NCBI GenBank assembly: GCA_016194935.1
Contig: JACQAO010000097.1
Coordinates: forward strand, 1 to 33,416
DNA from: Betaproteobacteria bacterium
Lineage (GTDB): Bacteria > Pseudomonadota > Gammaproteobacteria > Burkholderiales > Rhodocyclaceae
Reading direction: 5' to 3'
Length of the DNA stretch: 33,416 nucleotides
The position numbers were made by a program, and so were the translations under genes. This document shows, piece by piece, positions 25,744-33,416 of the stretch. Every line of letters begins with the position of its first letter. Position 1 is the first letter of the stretch. The notes beneath the pieces were generated by a model. It had not been told where the DNA came from, did not search any database, and saw only the letters and a list, made by a program, of their open reading frames with translations.

Positions 25744-27974
25744 GCTTCACCGCGACCCGTCTTGCCGATCAGGCGGCTGCGGCGGCGCATCGCGGCCGCG
25801 TCCAGCAGCATGCGACCGGCCCAGCGGTAGACATTGAACTCGGCCACCAGTCCGCGCATCAGGCGCATGCGGTCGCGCTGCTCGGTCGCCGGCATGGTCA
25901 GCGCCAGGTGCAGGGCGGCGGCGCACTGGTCGGCATCGTAGGGATTGACGATCAAGGCCTCCGGCAACTCCCTGGCGGCGCCGGTGAACTGGGAGAGGAT
26001 GAGGACGCCATGCTCGTCGTCGCGGGCCGCGACGAATTCCTTGGCGACCAGGTTCATGCCGTCGTGCAAACTGCTGACGAAGCAGAGATCGGCGGCGCGG
26101 AAATACTCGTATACCTCGTGCGGTTCGTGGTGCTCGACCTTGAGCACGATAGTCGGCGGCCCCTGACGCTCGAAGCGGCCGTTGATGCGCGTGACCATGG
26201 CCCGCACCTGTGCCTCGTGATGCTGGTACTCTTCGATGCCCGCGCGCGTCGGCGCGGCGATCTGGACAAAGGTGAAGCGGCCGATCCACTCCGGATTCAG
26301 CTCCAGCAGACGCTCGATGGCGCGGAAGCGTTCCACGATCCCCTTGGTGTAGTCAAGACGGTCGACGCCGATGCCGAACTGGTGTTCGGGCGGAAGATCA
26401 TTCATCCGGCGGATCTCGCTGCGGCAGTCCGGCACGGTCTTTTGCAGCATCCCGTCTTCCGGCGGCCAGGCGATGGAAATCGGGTAACGGCGCACGGCGG
26501 TGAGCTTGCCGCCAAAGGAAACGGTGAAGGATTCCCGGTCGACCCGCGCCTCGAGAAAACGGTCCACCGTATCGACGAAATTGTTGCAGTGGAACTGGGT
26601 GTGAAAGCCTAGAATGCTGCTGCCCAACATTCCCTCCAGCACTTCGTCCCGCCAGGGGCAGATGGCGAAGGACTCGGGGTTGGGCCACGGGATATGCCAA
26701 AAGGTGATGATGGTGGCATCCGGCAATTCCTCGCGGATCATTTTTGGCAGCAGGGCCAGGTGGTAGTCCTGCACCAGGACAATGGGGGCCTTCGACCTGG
26801 CCTCGCTTGTCACCGCCTGGGCGAACTTGTGGTTGACTGCAACATACTGGGTCCAGTCGCCTGAGCGGAAGGTAGGCCGTACATGGGCGATGTGGCAGAG
26901 CGGCCAGAGTCCCTCGTTGGCGAAGCCGTAGTAGTAGCCGGCCTCTTCCTCCGCGCTCAACCAGACGCGGCGGATCTGGTAGGCGGGATTTCCCGGCGGC
27001 ACCGCGACGCGGTCGTGCTTGCCGACTACTTCGCGGTCGGCCGAGCCGCTACCGTGGGCAATCCATGTGCCGCGGCAGGCGCGCATGATCGGCTCCAGTG
27101 CGGTGACCAGTCCGCTGGCCGGTCGCTGCACCTCGATGCGCCCGCCCCGCCGCTGGTGAATGTATGGTTCTCGGTTGGAAACCACGATCACATCCTCGCC
27201 GCGCAGTTCGCCCTGGAGAATGGCGCGCAGGGACTCAGGGGTCCATGTGATTTGGTCCTCATCGCGGGCGCGCGCATCGGATTCAAGTTCGCGTATCAGC
27301 CGCTGCAGATCGCGGGCAATGGGTTTGAACTCGGGCAGGTTGGGGGGTGGTACGCTGACTCCCGGCTGCCGCAGCAGCCCCTCGCCGCGCAGCAAAGAGC
27401 GCATACCGGCCATCCAGCCGCGCCATGAGAGCTGGGCAATGATCACCGTGACCAGCGAGACCACGACCGCCAGCCCCATGAAAAGGTAGAAAACGTAGCG
27501 CTTGGTTTCCTTGCTGCGGCGGGTAACGAAACTCATGTCATGCACCAGCACCAGGCGACCGGTAGGCGCCGCTTCGCTGGGCATCGGCTGCACCGTCACA
27601 TGCAAGAGGCCTTGGCTGCTCGGCAACAGGTGATCACCAGGACCTTCCCAGCGGTTGAGCGCAGCGCAGCGGATTTCCGGCGGAAGCGAGCGGCTGGCCA
27701 ATATTTTTCCCGTCGGCGATGCACAGTAGCCAACGGAAAACAGCCGCTCGTCCTGGGTGAGACGGTTGAAAAATTCCACGATCTTGGCTTTTTTGTCGAC
27801 CGCCAACTGTTCCTGCAGCGGTACCTGGATAGTGTTGGCGATCAGCGACGAGCGGCTGTCGAGATCGTATACGAACCAGCGCAGGGTCAATTGGTCGACC
27901 AGCGGCGCGACGGCATAAGCGATGCCTGCCAGTACCAGCATCAGCGGCAAAATAAAGCGTAAAGACAGCCTCAT
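25740..27974 (-). CDS. otsA: Trehalose-6-phosphate synthase OtsA fused to an N-terminal membrane sensor-like module
   Basis: 744 residues, against about 450-500 for ordinary OtsA. The N-terminal 240 residues form a module not present in classical OtsA: a transmembrane segment (about 6-24), a putative periplasmic domain (about 25-155), a second transmembrane segment (about 160-182) and a helical HAMP-like linker rich in charged residues. The GT20 synthase domain starts near 262 ([10 protein letters not shown]) and has the family motifs [41 protein letters not shown] and the C-terminal [13 protein letters not shown]. It makes trehalose 6-phosphate from UDP-glucose and glucose 6-phosphate. ATG 27972-27974 follows GGGGGT. 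The fusion suggests that synthesis is tied to an envelope signal such as osmotic stress; this is inference. Confidence 0.93.
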   Translation of the reverse strand: MRLSLRFILPLMLVLAGIAYAVAPLVDQLTLRWFVYDLDSRSSLIANTIQVPLQEQLAVDKKAKIVEFFNRLTQDERLFSVGYCASPTGKILASRSLPPEIRCAALNRWEGPGDHLLPSSQGLLHVTVQPMPSEAAPTGRLVLVHDMSFVTRRSKETKRYVFYLFMGLAVVVSLVTVIIAQLSWRGWMAGMRSLLRGEGLLRQPGVSVPPPNLPEFKPIARDLQRLIRELESDARARDEDQITWTPESLRAILQGELRGEDVIVVSNREPYIHQRRGGRIEVQRPASGLVTALEPIMRACRGTWIAHGSGSADREVVGKHDRVAVPPGNPAYQIRRVWLSAEEEAGYYYGFANEGLWPLCHIAHVRPTFRSGDWTQYVAVNHKFAQAVTSEARSKAPIVLVQDYHLALLPKMIREELPDATIITFWHIPWPNPESFAICPWRDEVLEGMLGSSILGFHTQFHCNNFVDTVDRFLEARVDRESFTVSFGGKLTAVRRYPISIAWPPEDGMLQKTVPDCRSEIRRMNDLPPEHQFGIGVDRLDYTKGIVERFRAIERLLELNPEWIGRFTFVQIAAPTRAGIEEYQHHEAQVRAMVTRINGRFERQGPPTIVLKVEHHEPHEVYEYFRAADLCFVSSLHDGMNLVAKEFVAARDDEHGVLILSQFTGAARELPEALIVNPYDADQCAAALHLALTMPATEQRDRMRLMRGLVAEFNVYRWAGRMLLDAAAMRRRSRLIGKTGRGEA

Positions 27975-28006
27975 AAGACTACCCCCAGGGCGCCGGCCTC
28001 AGGATA

Positions 28007-28040
28007 CGGTTCGACGCGAACCGGGCGGCGCCTGGCCGCC
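28007..28040 (-). promoter_or_regulatory. Two adjacent stem-loops in the otsA leader
   Basis: CGGTTCG-ACG-CGAACCG (28007-28023) and GGCGGC-GCCTG-GCCGCC (28024-28040) are perfect inverted repeats that touch each other, 33 bases before the otsA ATG. No U-tract follows, so they are not typical terminators. They may control otsA expression or end most phoR transcripts. The rest of the 205-bp phoR-otsA gap shows no convincing promoter. Confidence 0.45.
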
Positions 28041-28179
28041 TGTAATTTCCTCCTCCTGCACATTATTATCCAATGACCGGCAATTTCATAATGGCCTGCC
28101 ATCATTGCCTGCGACGACTATCGGAATATCGCTCTGAAGGAACCGGATCGAGGTTGCCGTTCTGGGGCCAGCTTCCCGC

Positions 28180-29508
28180 TTATTTGAGATTAGACGCAAC
28201 CATCTGGACCATGGGAGCAACTCGCTGCGGCGGGAAGCGGGCGGTAAAGGTGCTTCCGCTTCCCAGCTCGCTGTTGATCTCCAGCGTGGCCTGGTGGCGC
28301 GTCAAGGCGTGCTTGACGATGGCCAGGCCAAGGCCGGTACCGCCGGACTCCCTGGATCGACCGCGATCAACGCGGTAGAAACGTTCGGTCAGGCGCGGAA
28401 GGTGCTGGCTCTCGATGCCAACGCCATTGTCGCTGACACTGAAAGCGGCGCCGCCATCTGCGCCCGGCTGCCAGGCAATGCGAATGACGCCGCCCTCGGG
28501 GGTATAGCGGACGGCGTTACTGACCAGGTTGCCCAAGGCGCTGCGCAGCTCGCTGCGGCTGCCGAGCAGGCTGTAGTCTGGCGCTGACCCCACTTCGATC
28601 CTGTGCCGCCCACTGGATATGGCGCGCGCCTCATCGGCGACTTCCGCCAGCAAATCGGCGCAGCCCACCCGCTCATCGGATTGCAGCGGATTACTGCTCT
28701 CCAGCGCCGACAGCGTCAGCAGGTCTTCGATCAATCGCTGCATGCGCAGCGCCTGATCACGCGCCAGCGTGAGGAAATGTTGCGCCTCTTCGGCTGACAA
28801 TTCCGGCAAGCCGTCCAGCAGGGTTTCCAGGAAACCGCTGACGACCGTCAGCGGTGTTTTCAATTCATGCGAGACGTTGGCAACGAAATCGCGGCGCATG
28901 ACTTCGAGTTTGTCGATCTGCGTGATGTCGCGCGACAGCAGCAATTTCTGCGCCGCGCCGTAGAGCACCACTTGCAGCGCCAGGGTGCGGCCAGGATTGC
29001 GCACCGGATGCAACACCAGCAGTTCGGCATATTTGCCGGCCTGGATATAGTTGATGAAATCCGGTTCGCGCAGCAAATTGGTGACCGGATAGCCGATATC
29101 CTGGATCGGGTTGAGGCCAAGATGCGCTTCGGCGGTGGCGTTGAACCATTCGATGGCGTGATTCGCATCGAGAATCACCACGCCGTCCGGCAGCGCCTGG
29201 GCGGCATGGCGAAATCGCTCCAGCGCAATGCTCAATTGACTGCGTTCTTCCGCCGCATGACGGGCGCGTCGATGCAAGGCGGCAAACACGCCCTCCCAGG
29301 CCCCGCCACCGGCTGGCAGCGGCGTGCCGATGGGCTGCTCCAGCCAGTGCCAGAGGCGCGACAACTGGTGCAAATGATGCCAGATGAACAGCAGCAGCAG
29401 CGCCAGACCCATCAAAGACCACAGCGGATCCAGAAAAAACCAGGCCAGCAGCGCGGTCACGATGGAGATCACCGCCACGCCCAGGGTCTCCAGCCAGAAT
29501 TGACCCAC
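28180..29508 (-). CDS. phoR: Phosphate-regulon sensor histidine kinase PhoR
   Basis: A 442-residue histidine kinase with PhoR architecture: two close N-terminal membrane helices (about 7-26 and 31-46), a short PhoR-type linker, a PAS domain near 95-200, and the DHp domain with the phosphorylated His214 in NVSHELKTPL. The ATP-binding domain has LVSNAVRYTP (N box), SDNGVGIE (G1) and GGTGLGLAIVKH (G2). It lacks a large periplasmic domain, as expected for PhoR, which senses phosphate through Pst/PhoU. The GTG start 29506-29508 lies 12 bp after the phoB stop. The next gene, otsA, is 205 bp downstream on the same strand. Confidence 0.93.
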   Translation of the reverse strand: MGQFWLETLGVAVISIVTALLAWFFLDPLWSLMGLALLLLFIWHHLHQLSRLWHWLEQPIGTPLPAGGGAWEGVFAALHRRARHAAEERSQLSIALERFRHAAQALPDGVVILDANHAIEWFNATAEAHLGLNPIQDIGYPVTNLLREPDFINYIQAGKYAELLVLHPVRNPGRTLALQVVLYGAAQKLLLSRDITQIDKLEVMRRDFVANVSHELKTPLTVVSGFLETLLDGLPELSAEEAQHFLTLARDQALRMQRLIEDLLTLSALESSNPLQSDERVGCADLLAEVADEARAISSGRHRIEVGSAPDYSLLGSRSELRSALGNLVSNAVRYTPEGGVIRIAWQPGADGGAAFSVSDNGVGIESQHLPRLTERFYRVDRGRSRESGGTGLGLAIVKHALTRHQATLEINSELGSGSTFTARFPPQRVAPMVQMVASNLK

Positions 29509-29520
29509 CCCGCGCCAGCC

Positions 29521-30222
29521 TCAGACGGTTGCGACCGGGACCGCTGAAATGCGGTAGCCGCTGCCGCGCACCGTCTGGATCAAGCTGTCCCGGCCCGTAG
29601 CCTCCAGGGCGGCGCGCAAGCGGCGAATATGCACGTCAACAGTACGCTCCTCGACAAAAACATGATCGCCCCAGACTTGATCCAGCAGTTGACTGCGGCT
29701 GTGTACCCGTTCCGCATGGGTCATCAGAAAGTGCAGCAGACGAAACTCGGTTGGGCCGAGGCTGACCGGCTGATCATTGACAGTGATGCGGTGGGTCACC
29801 GGATCCAGGCGCAAACCGCCGATCTCGGCGATATCCTCGGTCACCTGGGGGGCGCGCCGGCGCAGCACGGCCTTGATGCGGGCCAGCAACTCGCGCGGTG
29901 AAAACGGTTTGGTGACATAGTCGTCGGCGCCCACTTCCAGGCCAAGCACCTTGTCATGCTCGTCGCCGCGGGCGGTGAGCATGATGATCGGCACCATCCG
30001 GGTTCTTTCTTCGGCGCGCAAGCGGCGCGCCAGCTCGACACCGCTCATGCCCGGCAGCATCCAGTCGAGCAGGATCAAGTCGGGCAACGCCAGCTTCACC
30101 TGCTGCTGCGCGCTTTCGGCATCGACCGCCGCCAGCGTAATGTGACCGGCGCGTTTCAGATTGGCGGCAATCAGCGCCAGGATGGCTGGTTCGTCTTCCA
30201 CTACCAGGATATTGGCTGCCAT
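29521..30222 (-). CDS. phoB: Phosphate-regulon response regulator PhoB
   Basis: A 233-residue OmpR/PhoB-type regulator. The receiver domain has acidic Glu9/Asp10, phospho-acceptor Asp53 in LLDWMLPG, Thr83 and Lys105 in TKPFSP. The winged-helix DNA-binding domain (about 130-230) has [36 protein letters not shown] and RGSGYRIS, close to E. coli PhoB. ATG 30220-30222 fits the receiver start. A Pho box lies 43 bases upstream, so autoregulation is expected. It is divergent from ubiE. Confidence 0.94.
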   Translation of the reverse strand: MAANILVVEDEPAILALIAANLKRAGHITLAAVDAESAQQQVKLALPDLILLDWMLPGMSGVELARRLRAEERTRMVPIIMLTARGDEHDKVLGLEVGADDYVTKPFSPRELLARIKAVLRRRAPQVTEDIAEIGGLRLDPVTHRITVNDQPVSLGPTEFRLLHFLMTHAERVHSRSQLLDQVWGDHVFVEERTVDVHIRRLRAALEATGRDSLIQTVRGSGYRISAVPVATV

Positions 30223-30265
30223 ATATGTACACTTAAATTCAGTTGTCGCAGTCTATTGCCGTGCA

Positions 30266-30283
30266 ATGACAGTTTGATTACAG
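30266..30283 (-). promoter_or_regulatory. Pho box upstream of phoB
   Basis: The minus strand reads CTGTAATCAAACTGTCAT, 16 of 18 bases identical to the E. coli-type Pho box CTGTCATAAAACTGTCAT, with two 7-bp CTGT-type repeats separated by four A/C bases. A weak -10-like AATAGA follows about 8-13 bases later. This supports phosphate-starvation autoregulation of phoBR. Confidence 0.75.
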
Positions 30284-30381
30284 CCGAACCGCCGCCAGAT
30301 AAGATCATTCCAACGCCGGTTCTGCGCTATGATAATCCGCTCCTGATAATCTGGCGTCCTAAAATGGCGGGTCTCGATCAC

Positions 30382-31131
30382 ATGACCGAACGGCAAACCG
30401 ACTTCGGCTACCAGCAGGTCGCGGAAGACGACAAGGCGCGTCATGTCGCCGGCGTGTTTTCGTCGGTCGCGCAGAAATACGATGTGATGAATGATCTGAT
30501 GTCGCTGGGTCTGCACCGCCTGTGGAAACATTTCGCCATCCAGCTTTCCGGCGTCAGACAAGGCCAGCGCGTGCTCGATGTGGCCGGCGGCACCGCCGAT
30601 CTGTCGCGCGCCTTCGCCAAACGTGTCGGCACGTTCGAGCAAACTGGCGGGCAGGTGTGGCTGACCGACATCAACAACGCCATGCTGACGGTGGGCCGCG
30701 ACCGCCTGCTCGACGAAGGCGTCATTGCCCCGGTGGCGCAGTGCGACGCCGAGCAATTGCCGTTTCCCGATGATTATTTCGACTGCGTCTGCGTCGCCTT
30801 CGGCCTGCGCAACATGACCCGCAAGGAGCGGGCGCTGGCTGAAATGCGCCGCGTCCTGAAACCCGGCGGGCGCTTGCTGGTGCTGGAGTTTTCCAAAATC
30901 TGGCAACCCCTGGCGGCAGCCTATGATGTATATTCCTTCAAGCTGCTGCCCTGGCTGGGCGAAAAAGTGGCGAATGACGCCGACAGCTACCGTTATCTGG
31001 CCGAATCGATCCGCATGCATCCCGACCAGGCCGCCCTTAAAACCATGATGGAACAAGCCGGGCTGAGCCGGGTCGAATACTACAACCTGACTGCGGGCGT
31101 CGTTGCCCTGCATCGCGGCTATAAGCTGTAA
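30382..31131 (+). CDS. ubiE: Ubiquinone/menaquinone C-methyltransferase UbiE
   Basis: A 249-residue SAM-dependent methyltransferase. It has the N-terminal [32 protein letters not shown], the SAM-binding [12 protein letters not shown], and [14 protein letters not shown] and [14 protein letters not shown], all diagnostic of UbiE. It methylates the benzoquinol (and naphthoquinol) ring. ATG 30382 was chosen by homology; an ATG at 30364 would add six residues and neither has a clear ribosome site. It is divergent from phoB and followed by the Tim44-like gene and ubiJ. Confidence 0.94.
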   Translation: MTERQTDFGYQQVAEDDKARHVAGVFSSVAQKYDVMNDLMSLGLHRLWKHFAIQLSGVRQGQRVLDVAGGTADLSRAFAKRVGTFEQTGGQVWLTDINNAMLTVGRDRLLDEGVIAPVAQCDAEQLPFPDDYFDCVCVAFGLRNMTRKERALAEMRRVLKPGGRLLVLEFSKIWQPLAAAYDVYSFKLLPWLGEKVANDADSYRYLAESIRMHPDQAALKTMMEQAGLSRVEYYNLTAGVVALHRGYKL

Positions 31132-31172
31132 TGTTGCACTCACCAGATTCATTGCATCCCTTGGAGGTTCCC

Positions 31173-32081
31173 ATGAAACGCAGCCTGATTTCCCTGCTAG
31201 CCCTCGTTATGACACTTGGTTTCACCCTGACAGCCGAAGACGCCGAAGCCAAACGTCTGGGCGGCGGCAGATCTTCCGGCATCACCCGTGACAGCAGCAT
31301 CATGAAGCGTCAGGCGATTCCTCCCAAGCCTGCCGCCCCGGTACAGAACGCCGCCCCGGCCCCTGCCACGCCCCAGCCGCCCGCCAGCGGCATGAGCCGC
31401 TGGCTCGGCCCGCTGGCCGGGCTTGCCGCCGGCATCGGCATCGCCGCCCTGCTTTCGCACTTCGGCATGGGCGCGGGGCTGTCCTCGCTGGTCATGGCGC
31501 TGCTGATCGGTGTGGCGGTGTTCTTTGTGATACGCCTGCTGTTCCGTCGCAATGCGCCTCAAACCGGGCCGATGCAATATGCCGGGGCGGGTGGCAACCC
31601 GGTTAATATGCCAACCCCGCCCGGCGCCGCCGGGCCGGCGATAGCGCTGCCAGGCGGCGCAGCTCCGGCAGCTACGGCTGCTGTCCCGGAGGGTTTCGAT
31701 GTCGAAGGTTTTCTGCGTCAGGCCAAGCTCAATTTTGTGCGCCTGCAAGCCGCCAACGATGCCGGCAATATGGACGATGTCCGGCAATTCACCACGCCCG
31801 AGATGTACGCCGAAGTGCAAATGGAATATCAGGAACGCGGCAAGGCCGCGCAGCAGACCGATGTGGTGCAACTCAATGCCGAGCTGCTCGACGTGAGCAG
31901 CGAAGTGAGCAGCGAAGTAAGCAACGGAACCGCGCGCCAGATCGCCAGCGTGCGTTTCTTCGGCAGCATCCGTGAATCCGTCAACACCGCACCGGAAGCC
32001 TTCGACGAAGTCTGGCATCTCACCCGTCCAGCCGACGCCAGCAGCGGTTGGGTGATCGCCGGCATCCAGCAGAATAATTAG
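31173..32081 (+). CDS. Tim44-like domain membrane protein
   Basis: A 302-residue protein. A signal peptide covers about 1-26 (cleavage after AEA), followed by the conserved KRLGGGRSSG motif of bacterial Tim44-like proteins. A Pro/Ala-rich linker (about 49-70) and two hydrophobic segments (about 78-95 and 103-123) precede the C-terminal Tim44/MBA1-like domain (about 170-302). ATG 31173 follows TTGGAGG. The family's bacterial role is not settled; it is often found between ubiE and ubiJ in betaproteobacteria. Near residues 241-252 a 12-bp tandem repeat (31893-31928) encodes VSSE VSSE VSNG. Confidence 0.88.
   Translation: MKRSLISLLALVMTLGFTLTAEDAEAKRLGGGRSSGITRDSSIMKRQAIPPKPAAPVQNAAPAPATPQPPASGMSRWLGPLAGLAAGIGIAALLSHFGMGAGLSSLVMALLIGVAVFFVIRLLFRRNAPQTGPMQYAGAGGNPVNMPTPPGAAGPAIALPGGAAPAATAAVPEGFDVEGFLRQAKLNFVRLQAANDAGNMDDVRQFTTPEMYAEVQMEYQERGKAAQQTDVVQLNAELLDVSSEVSSEVSNGTARQIASVRFFGSIRESVNTAPEAFDEVWHLTRPADASSGWVIAGIQQNN
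31893..31928 (+). repeat. In-frame 12-bp tandem repeat in the Tim44-like gene
   Basis: Two identical units GTGAGCAGCGAA and a third diverged one GTAAGCAACGGA encode Val-Ser-Ser-Glu, Val-Ser-Ser-Glu and Val-Ser-Asn-Gly. Confidence 0.8.
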
Positions 32082-32085
32082 TTCC

Positions 32086-32661
32086 GTGCTCGACCGCGCT
32101 GCGCTGATTGCGCTCAACCATCTGCTCCAGGGCGCAACCTGGGCCAGGGCCAGGTTGGCGCCGTTTGCCGGTCGGGCGGCGCGGTTGTCGCTACCGCCGT
32201 TTCGTCTCGACTTCGCCGTCACCGCCGATGGCACGCTGACCACACTGACGACGGTTGGCAAAGAAATTCCGGATGTGGAAATCGCCCTGCCGGCAGATAC
32301 CCCGCTGCTGCTATTCCAGGGTTCAGAGGCAGTCGCCAGGGCGACGCGCATTTCCGGTTCGGCGGAATTTGCCGATGCCCTGGGTTTCGTACTGCGTGAG
32401 CTGCGCTGGGATTTCGAAGAAGACTTGAGCAAACCTCTCGGCGATATTGCCGCTCACCGCATCGCGGCTCAGCTCAAGGCTTTTGGCGCCTGGCATCGTC
32501 AGGCCGCGCGCAACCTGGCGGAAAATTTCACCGAATACCTGACAGAAGAACAACCGTTGCTGGCAAAGTCAGCGGCGGTTAAAGCGTTCCCCGGGAAGGT
32601 GCAACAATTGCACGCCGATCTGGCGCAACTGGAACAGCGCGTTGCACGCCTCGGCGCTTGA
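32086..32661 (+). CDS. ubiJ: Ubiquinone biosynthesis accessory factor UbiJ (SCP2 domain)
   Basis: A 191-residue protein with an N-terminal SCP2-like lipid-binding domain (about 1-115) and a C-terminal helical region with heptad-like leucines (KVQQLHADLAQLEQRVARL), the layout of UbiJ. UbiJ helps assemble the soluble Ubi complex and binds ubiquinone intermediates. The GTG start 32086 lies four bases after the Tim44-like stop, so translation is probably coupled. In many relatives ubiB follows directly; here the next gene is a convergent carbonic anhydrase, so ubiB must be elsewhere or absent. Confidence 0.87.
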   Translation: MLDRAALIALNHLLQGATWARARLAPFAGRAARLSLPPFRLDFAVTADGTLTTLTTVGKEIPDVEIALPADTPLLLFQGSEAVARATRISGSAEFADALGFVLRELRWDFEEDLSKPLGDIAAHRIAAQLKAFGAWHRQAARNLAENFTEYLTEEQPLLAKSAAVKAFPGKVQQLHADLAQLEQRVARLGA

Positions 32662-32672
32662 GTTATCCCGCT

Positions 32673-33311
32673 TCAGGAAAATGCTTCGAAACGGTTGCTG
32701 TCCGGGCGATAGCGCAACAATTCTCCCTGCTCCATATCGAAATACCAGCCATGCAGCGCCAGGCTTTTTTGCGCGACCCGTTCCAGGATCCAGGGAAAGG
32801 TCAGCAAATTATCCAGTGACACCAGAATCGCCTCCTGCTCGCAGGCGCGCGCCTGTTTTTCCATGGACTCGCCGTGCATTCTGGACAACACGCGGTTACG
32901 CGCGATGCTGGCGACTTTCATCCAGCCGGCAATAAATCCTTCCTGTGATTCATTGCCCGGCGCCGGATTCAGCAATGCCCGTATGCCGCCGCATTGGGCG
33001 TGTCCCAGCACGATGATGTCTTCCACTTCCAGATTGCGCACGCCGAATTCCAGCGCCGCACTGGTGCCGTGGTAGTTGCCGCTGGTTTCATACGGCGGCA
33101 CCAGATTGGCGACATTGCGGATGATGAACAAATCGCCGGGGTCGCAGTCGGTGACAATCGCGGGGTCTACCCTGGAATCGCAACACCCCACGACTATCGT
33201 CCGGGGAGATTGCCCTTGCCGGGTGAGACGCTCGAAGAGCGCGTGGTTCTGTTCATAATTGTCGCTGCGAAAGCGCTTGAAACCGTCGACCAGCTTATCA
33301 ATGTGACTCAT
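32673..33311 (-). CDS. Beta-class carbonic anhydrase
   Basis: A 212-residue beta-carbonic anhydrase interconverting CO2 and bicarbonate. Zinc ligands are Cys43 in CCDSRVDP (with Asp45 and Arg47 as the Asp-Arg dyad), His104 and Cys107 in HAQCGG. IIRNVANLVPPYE and GTSAALEFGV are also conserved. ATG 33309-33311 has GGAG eleven bases upstream and overlaps the stop of the gene behind it (ATGA). It converges on ubiJ with only 11 bp between the stops, and no terminator is seen there. Confidence 0.93.
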   Translation of the reverse strand: MSHIDKLVDGFKRFRSDNYEQNHALFERLTRQGQSPRTIVVGCCDSRVDPAIVTDCDPGDLFIIRNVANLVPPYETSGNYHGTSAALEFGVRNLEVEDIIVLGHAQCGGIRALLNPAPGNESQEGFIAGWMKVASIARNRVLSRMHGESMEKQARACEQEAILVSLDNLLTFPWILERVAQKSLALHGWYFDMEQGELLRYRPDSNRFEAFS

Positions 33312-33416
33312 TTCCCGATCTCCATCAACCGCTCCAATTCCAGGCTGTAGTGTTGCGTCAGCACTATACTCAGGAGGTTTTCCGGACGCAACACAACAGT
33401 ATGTGCGGCGTATCCG
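33308..33416 (-). CDS. Unidentified gene, 3' end only
   Basis: The minus strand is open from the window edge to TGA 33308-33310, giving 35 residues that end RPENLLSIVLTQHYSLELERLMEIGK in two overlapping blocks (RPENLLSIVL, then TQHYSLELERLMEIGK). The helical, leucine-spaced pattern and the ATGA overlap with the carbonic anhydrase start suggest real coding sequence. The family cannot be recognised from this length. Confidence 0.55.
   Translation of the reverse strand, partial: GYAAHTVVLRPENLLSIVLTQHYSLELERLMEIGK

Noticed and set aside
27975..28179. Sigma-54-like promoter (TGGCAG...TTGC) before otsA
   Set aside because: The spacing between the GG and GC elements does not fit the -24/-12 rule.
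31197..32432. A 411-residue open frame on the minus strand opposite the Tim44-like and ubiJ genes
   Set aside because: It is a complement-frame artefact of high GC; both plus-strand genes have family motifs and ribosome sites, and the minus-strand product resembles nothing known.

Overview
The window looks like a betaproteobacterial chromosome segment, most like Rhodocyclales or a related aromatic- or steroid-degrading line. The evidence is a high-GC composition, long tightly coupled operons, a ubiE/Tim44-like/ubiJ cluster, PhoB-PhoR, a Liv-type ABC transporter beside acyl-CoA beta-oxidation genes, and pimelate-type (pim-like) enzymes. No taxonomic marker gene is present, so the assignment is by gene families and context only.

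Left part (1-16.0 kb): after the 3' end of an IS110-family transposase lies one long minus-strand operon, read right to left. It carries a periplasmic binding protein, LivH, LivM, LivG, LivF, a PimF-like enoyl-CoA hydratase/3-hydroxyacyl-CoA dehydrogenase, a thiolase, an SDR, a CurA-type reductase and an APH-like kinase. Most junctions overlap or nearly touch. Divergent from it is a plus-strand operon with two paired acyl-CoA dehydrogenases (PimC/PimD-like), a ComB-like phosphatase and an epoxide-hydrolase-like enzyme. Together they look like uptake plus beta-oxidation of a carboxylic acid, possibly a dicarboxylic or ring-derived acid. The 519-bp divergent region holds a consensus TATAAT abutting a 38-bp palindrome, a 152-bp MITE-like element, and a second promoter with a palindrome sharing the GCAAAA half-site.

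Middle (16.1-20.9 kb): tlpA-like thioredoxin, DUF4266 lipoprotein ending in GGGCGCN, DUF3570 putative outer-membrane protein, and ApbE flavin transferase, all overlapping, followed by a monohaem c-type cytochrome with four tandem ~120-residue repeats. This is the least understood system here and reads as an envelope redox or cofactor-maturation module.

Right part (21-33.4 kb): a HIT-family gene with no standard start codon before its conserved N terminus, coupled to a PilZ-like protein of unknown role. Convergent to these lies the minus-strand set phoB-phoR-otsA-otsB-GH15, in which OtsA is fused to an N-terminal membrane sensor-like module and phoB is preceded by a near-consensus Pho box. Then come ubiE, a Tim44-like membrane protein and ubiJ on plus, and a beta-carbonic anhydrase on minus, overlapping the 3' end of an unidentified gene cut by the window edge.
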